From assembly GCA_039976075.1 (NCBI GenBank), contig JBDWFY010000001.1, forward strand, positions 1,426,001-1,490,000: 64,000 nucleotides of DNA, given 5' to 3'. The notes under the pieces were generated by a model. That model worked only from the letters and a program-made list of their open reading frames with translations, searched no databases and was not told the origin of the DNA. Shown piece by piece: positions 61,631-64,000 of this stretch. This stretch comes from JBDWFY01 sp039976075 (GTDB taxonomy: Bacteria > Pseudomonadota > Alphaproteobacteria > Rhizobiales > Stappiaceae). Within the stretch, counting starts at the first letter, position 1. Every line of letters begins with the position of its first letter. The translations under genes and the position numbers were made by a program.

Positions 61631-62301
61631 CCCTCAAACCAATTGAATTTTGACACAAGTACACCGTTCAACTGGTCAAACTCATCAATAACAGTCTCCG
61701 CCCCTGCTTCATATAGATCCTGCTTTTCATGATATCCCCACGACACACCCAGACCCGCAACGCCAGCAGAGTTCGCCATCTCCATATCAAACCTTGTATC
61801 ACCGATCATGACTGTTCTTTCCGCATCGATCCCCGTTTCTGCCATCGCCTGGATCAACATGCCAGGATGCGGTTTGGAGGGCGCCTTATCAGCCGTCTGT
61901 ATCGTCACGAACAGATTGTGCAATTCATGCACATCCATCATGTGATGCACACCGCGAAGTGCTTTCCCGGTCGCAACGCCGATCAGCACGTCATCCCGCT
62001 CGGTGAGGCGGTCAAGCGCCTCCCTGGCTCCGGGATAAAGAGGATCATGATCCAGACCCTTTGCCCGGCGGTCAATCTTGGACTGACGGTAGGCATCCGC
62101 CATGAGTGGCACCTGGTGATGATTGTCTTCATGAAGCAGCGCTGCAAACGCTGTCTCCAGGGACAGCCCGACAATCGACAGCGCTGTCCTCCGGTCAGGT
62201 GGCGCCAGTCCCGCCGCTTCAAAGCCAACTGTCAAACCATGAAAAATTGTATTTTGACTGTCGATCAACGTTCCGTCGCAGTCAAATACGACCAAATGCA
62301 T
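61627..62301 (-). CDS. HAD family phosphatase (phosphoglycolate phosphatase-like)
   Basis: 224 residues. HAD motifs FDCDGTLIDSQ, motif II in IGVATGKALRG, Lys-Pro-His-Pro (KPHPGMLIQAM) and MIGDTRFDMEMANSAG. It belongs to the Gph/PGP group; substrate unknown. Translationally coupled to ATP12 by a four-base overlap. In alphaproteobacteria this pair is commonly adjacent to rluC, as here. Confidence 0.9.
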   Translation of the reverse strand: MHLVVFDCDGTLIDSQNTIFHGLTVGFEAAGLAPPDRRTALSIVGLSLETAFAALLHEDNHHQVPLMADAYRQSKIDRRAKGLDHDPLYPGAREALDRLTERDDVLIGVATGKALRGVHHMMDVHELHNLFVTIQTADKAPSKPHPGMLIQAMAETGIDAERTVMIGDTRFDMEMANSAGVAGLGVSWGYHEKQDLYEAGAETVIDEFDQLNGVLVSKFNWFEG

Positions 62302-62328
62302 GCAATCTTCCTGTTCGTCTCAGCCCCG

Positions 62329-63237
62329 TTATGGCACCGGTTGGCCACGGCACGCCTCAAGAACGGCGTACCAGTCCTGATGCTGCATGGGATTATCCAG
62401 GGACTTCATCGCCGACTTGATGCGATCCACCCGTCCGGTACCCAGCACCGGAACCGGACAGCTTGGATGCGCCATCACAAAGGCCAATGCGGCATCTGCA
62501 ATGTTTGCATACCCGTTGGCGCTAGCTATTGCCGACAAGGCATTTCGTACGCGGATCGCCTGCGGCTCTTCGCTACGGAACAGGCGGCCATTTGCTAGCG
62601 GAGACCACGCCATGGGTCGAAACCCAACTCTTTGTGCCTGGTTGAGAGTTCCGTTGTCCATTGCATCCGGGCACAGAGCTGAAAACTCTACCTGATTTGT
62701 AGCGATGTCTGTTGACAATTTGCTGGCAAGCAGATCCACCTGATCGGGCCGATAATTCGACACGCCAAAAGATCTGATTTTTCCGCTTTTGATCAGCGTT
62801 ACTATCATGTGAGCGGTATCATCTGCGATCATCAGCTCATCAGGCCGATGAAGCAGAAAACAATCGATTCTGTCGAGCTGCAACAATCTTAGAGATTCAT
62901 CGACCGCACGCTCGACATAGGATGGACTCGAGTCATAGTGCTTGTGACGATTATCCCGATGAGATTTCAGCGCAACGCCGCATTTGGTAATCACCTCTAT
63001 TTGCTGCGCAGTATCGCCAAGCAATTTGATGGCCTCTCCAAGGAAGGCCTGGACCTGGTATCCGCCATAAATATCCGCTGTGTCGACACTTGTTACGCCG
63101 AGTTCAATCAGTGAGCCGAGGAACCGGCTTAATTCGGTCGCTGATCCAAATTGTTCAAGACAGCGCCAGGATCCCCATACAATGGGAGACATCTCGGGTG
63201 CGGATTTCGACAATTTGATGCGTGACGCCTTAATCAT
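62329..63237 (-). CDS. Aldo/keto reductase
   Basis: 302 residues, TIM barrel. Catalytic tetrad visible in SVDTADIYGGYQVQAF (Asp and Tyr), EVITKCGVAL (Lys) and FLLHRPDELM (His); cofactor end reads VLGTGRVDRIKSAM. It is close to the YdhF type, which reduces carbonyls with NADPH. Its start overlaps the rluC stop by four bases (63234-63237), so it is the second gene of that unit. Confidence 0.9.
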   Translation of the reverse strand: MIKASRIKLSKSAPEMSPIVWGSWRCLEQFGSATELSRFLGSLIELGVTSVDTADIYGGYQVQAFLGEAIKLLGDTAQQIEVITKCGVALKSHRDNRHKHYDSSPSYVERAVDESLRLLQLDRIDCFLLHRPDELMIADDTAHMIVTLIKSGKIRSFGVSNYRPDQVDLLASKLSTDIATNQVEFSALCPDAMDNGTLNQAQRVGFRPMAWSPLANGRLFRSEEPQAIRVRNALSAIASANGYANIADAALAFVMAHPSCPVPVLGTGRVDRIKSAMKSLDNPMQHQDWYAVLEACRGQPVP

Positions 63238-64000
63238 CCTCCCTCCGTCAAATCGGCTTCCCGATCATAGTCACCTATGTCAAATCCCAGCAGATTCCAG
63301 CTCTGTTGCATGTGCGGTGGTAGGGGTGCGGAGATATCAAGCGTGCCTCCAGCAGGGTGAGGAATAACGATCCGGCGCGCAAGAAGGTGCAGTTTATTTT
63401 GCATGCCACCGGGCAGCTCCCAGTTTTCAACATCAAAGTACTTGGGATCCCCAACGATCGGATTTCCGATTGACTGGCATTGAATACGAAGCTGATGGGT
63501 TCGACCGGTGACGGGTTTGAGCGTAACCCAGCTCAGTGCCTGTCCGGATGTTTCAACAACGTTGTAGTGCGTCAGAGCGTGCTGAGCTTCCGGCTCGCCA
63601 TGCTTTGCAACGCGCATGAATTCGTTGTCCAACCGTGCAAGATAATTCGATATTTTTCCTTGCCGCGGCGTTGGCACCCCTTTGAGCAATGCCCAATAGA
63701 CTTTGCGGGTAGCACGGGCCCTGAACGCTTTAGTCAATTCCTGGGCCGCGCGGCGGGTCTTGGCAATCACCAGCACGCCCGAGGTATCGCGATCCAATCG
63801 ATGTACAAGGCGCGGCTTGTTGCCGCTTTTGTCGCGAAACGCCTCAAGCATGCCGTCCACATGCCGTGTCATTCCCGAACCACCCTGAACAGCCAATCCA
63901 GGCGCCTTGTTCAACACCATCACCGCTTTGTCTTCATGCAGGATCATCGACTCAATAGCTTCACGATCATCCTTGGAGATTTTTCGCGGTCTGACTTTTT
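63234..64000 (-). CDS. rluC: Ribosomal large subunit pseudouridine synthase C (C-terminal part)
   Basis: The frame is open to the right window edge, so the gene begins outside; the visible 255 residues are the catalytic RluA/RluC domain: VMVLNKAPGLAVQGG, LVHRLDRDTSGVLVIAKT (catalytic Asp), VTLKPVTGRTHQLRIQC and PIVGDPKYF. The ATG at 63947 is internal; the sequence before it still aligns with RluC. It pseudouridylates 23S rRNA at 955, 2504 and 2580 in E. coli. Downstream overlap with the aldo/keto reductase gene by four bases. Confidence 0.93.
   Translation of the reverse strand, partial: KVRPRKISKDDREAIESMILHEDKAVMVLNKAPGLAVQGGSGMTRHVDGMLEAFRDKSGNKPRLVHRLDRDTSGVLVIAKTRRAAQELTKAFRARATRKVYWALLKGVPTPRQGKISNYLARLDNEFMRVAKHGEPEAQHALTHYNVVETSGQALSWVTLKPVTGRTHQLRIQCQSIGNPIVGDPKYFDVENWELPGGMQNKLHLLARRIVIPHPAGGTLDISAPLPPHMQQSWNLLGFDIGDYDREADLTEGG

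Noticed and set aside
61729..62598. A 289-codon plus-strand frame opposite the HAD and aldo/keto reductase genes
   Set aside because: It spans two confirmed opposite-strand genes, is rich in Arg/His/Cys as antisense translations are, and matches no family.
1..64000. CRISPR arrays, insertion sequences, prophage or attachment sites
   Set aside because: No repeated spacer array, transposase or integrase gene, and no direct repeat next to the tRNA-Leu was seen. The accessory locus therefore has no visible mobility genes.

Overview
The window (about 50% G+C by eye) reads as chromosomal DNA of an alphaproteobacterium, most likely a Hyphomicrobiales (Rhizobiales) member of the Ahrensia/Hoeflea/Phyllobacteriaceae type. 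The pointers are a Brucella-type lumazine synthase RibH2 under an FMN riboswitch, an adjacent clpS-clpA pair, DUF1489, an ATP12 chaperone, MgtE, minCDE, a phasin, propionyl-CoA carboxylase and an Anbu operon. The assignment rests on gene content only. I saw no prophage, insertion sequence, CRISPR array or rRNA.

Layout. 1-12.6 kb: housekeeping and stress genes (HIT protein, TetR with a divergent MAPEG/reductase pair, azlCD, clpS-clpA, phasin, D-Ala-D-Ala carboxypeptidase, J-domain protein, VWA protein, panC). 12.6-14 kb: a gene-poor stretch, a BigR/SqrR-like ArsR regulator with two cysteines, and the decayed end of an L-serine dehydratase gene. 14-22.6 kb: an accessory catabolic locus with an FGGY kinase, a D-2-hydroxyacid dehydrogenase, a GntR/HutC regulator, a class II aldolase, a cytoplasmic CxPxR sulfatase and a TauABC-like importer. 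Related palindromes lie in both of its divergent promoter regions. 23-34 kb: a DUF599 protein, two nucleotidyl cyclases, a TPP riboswitch with thiOSGE, a truncated globin lacking its heme histidine, a ClpP-like protease and a GGDEF-EAL protein with a degenerate EAL domain. 34-49 kb: DUF899, a thioesterase, mgtE, a secreted caspase-like protein, minCDE, copper-related genes, tRNA-Leu(GAG), an orphan SpoA-domain protein, lipB, acylphosphatase, ribH2 and the propionyl-CoA carboxylase alpha chain. 49-64 kb: YceI, a duplicated unknown protein, folB, DUF1284, a FecR/CHASE2-cyclase pair, the carboxylase beta chain, the four-gene Anbu operon (ATP-grasp, alpha-E, transglutaminase, Anbu), ATP12, a HAD phosphatase, an aldo-keto reductase and the end of rluC.

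How it fits together. The strongest candidate for an undescribed system is the 14-22.6 kb locus. Its genes make a coherent import, desulfation, phosphorylation and aldol-cleavage route for a small sulfated polyol or sugar. The substrate is unknown. The Anbu operon is a recognised but poorly understood peptide-ligation/proteolysis system. Signalling is dense: three class III cyclases and one diguanylate cyclase. I recognised functions by family resemblance only; nothing here has been searched against a database.
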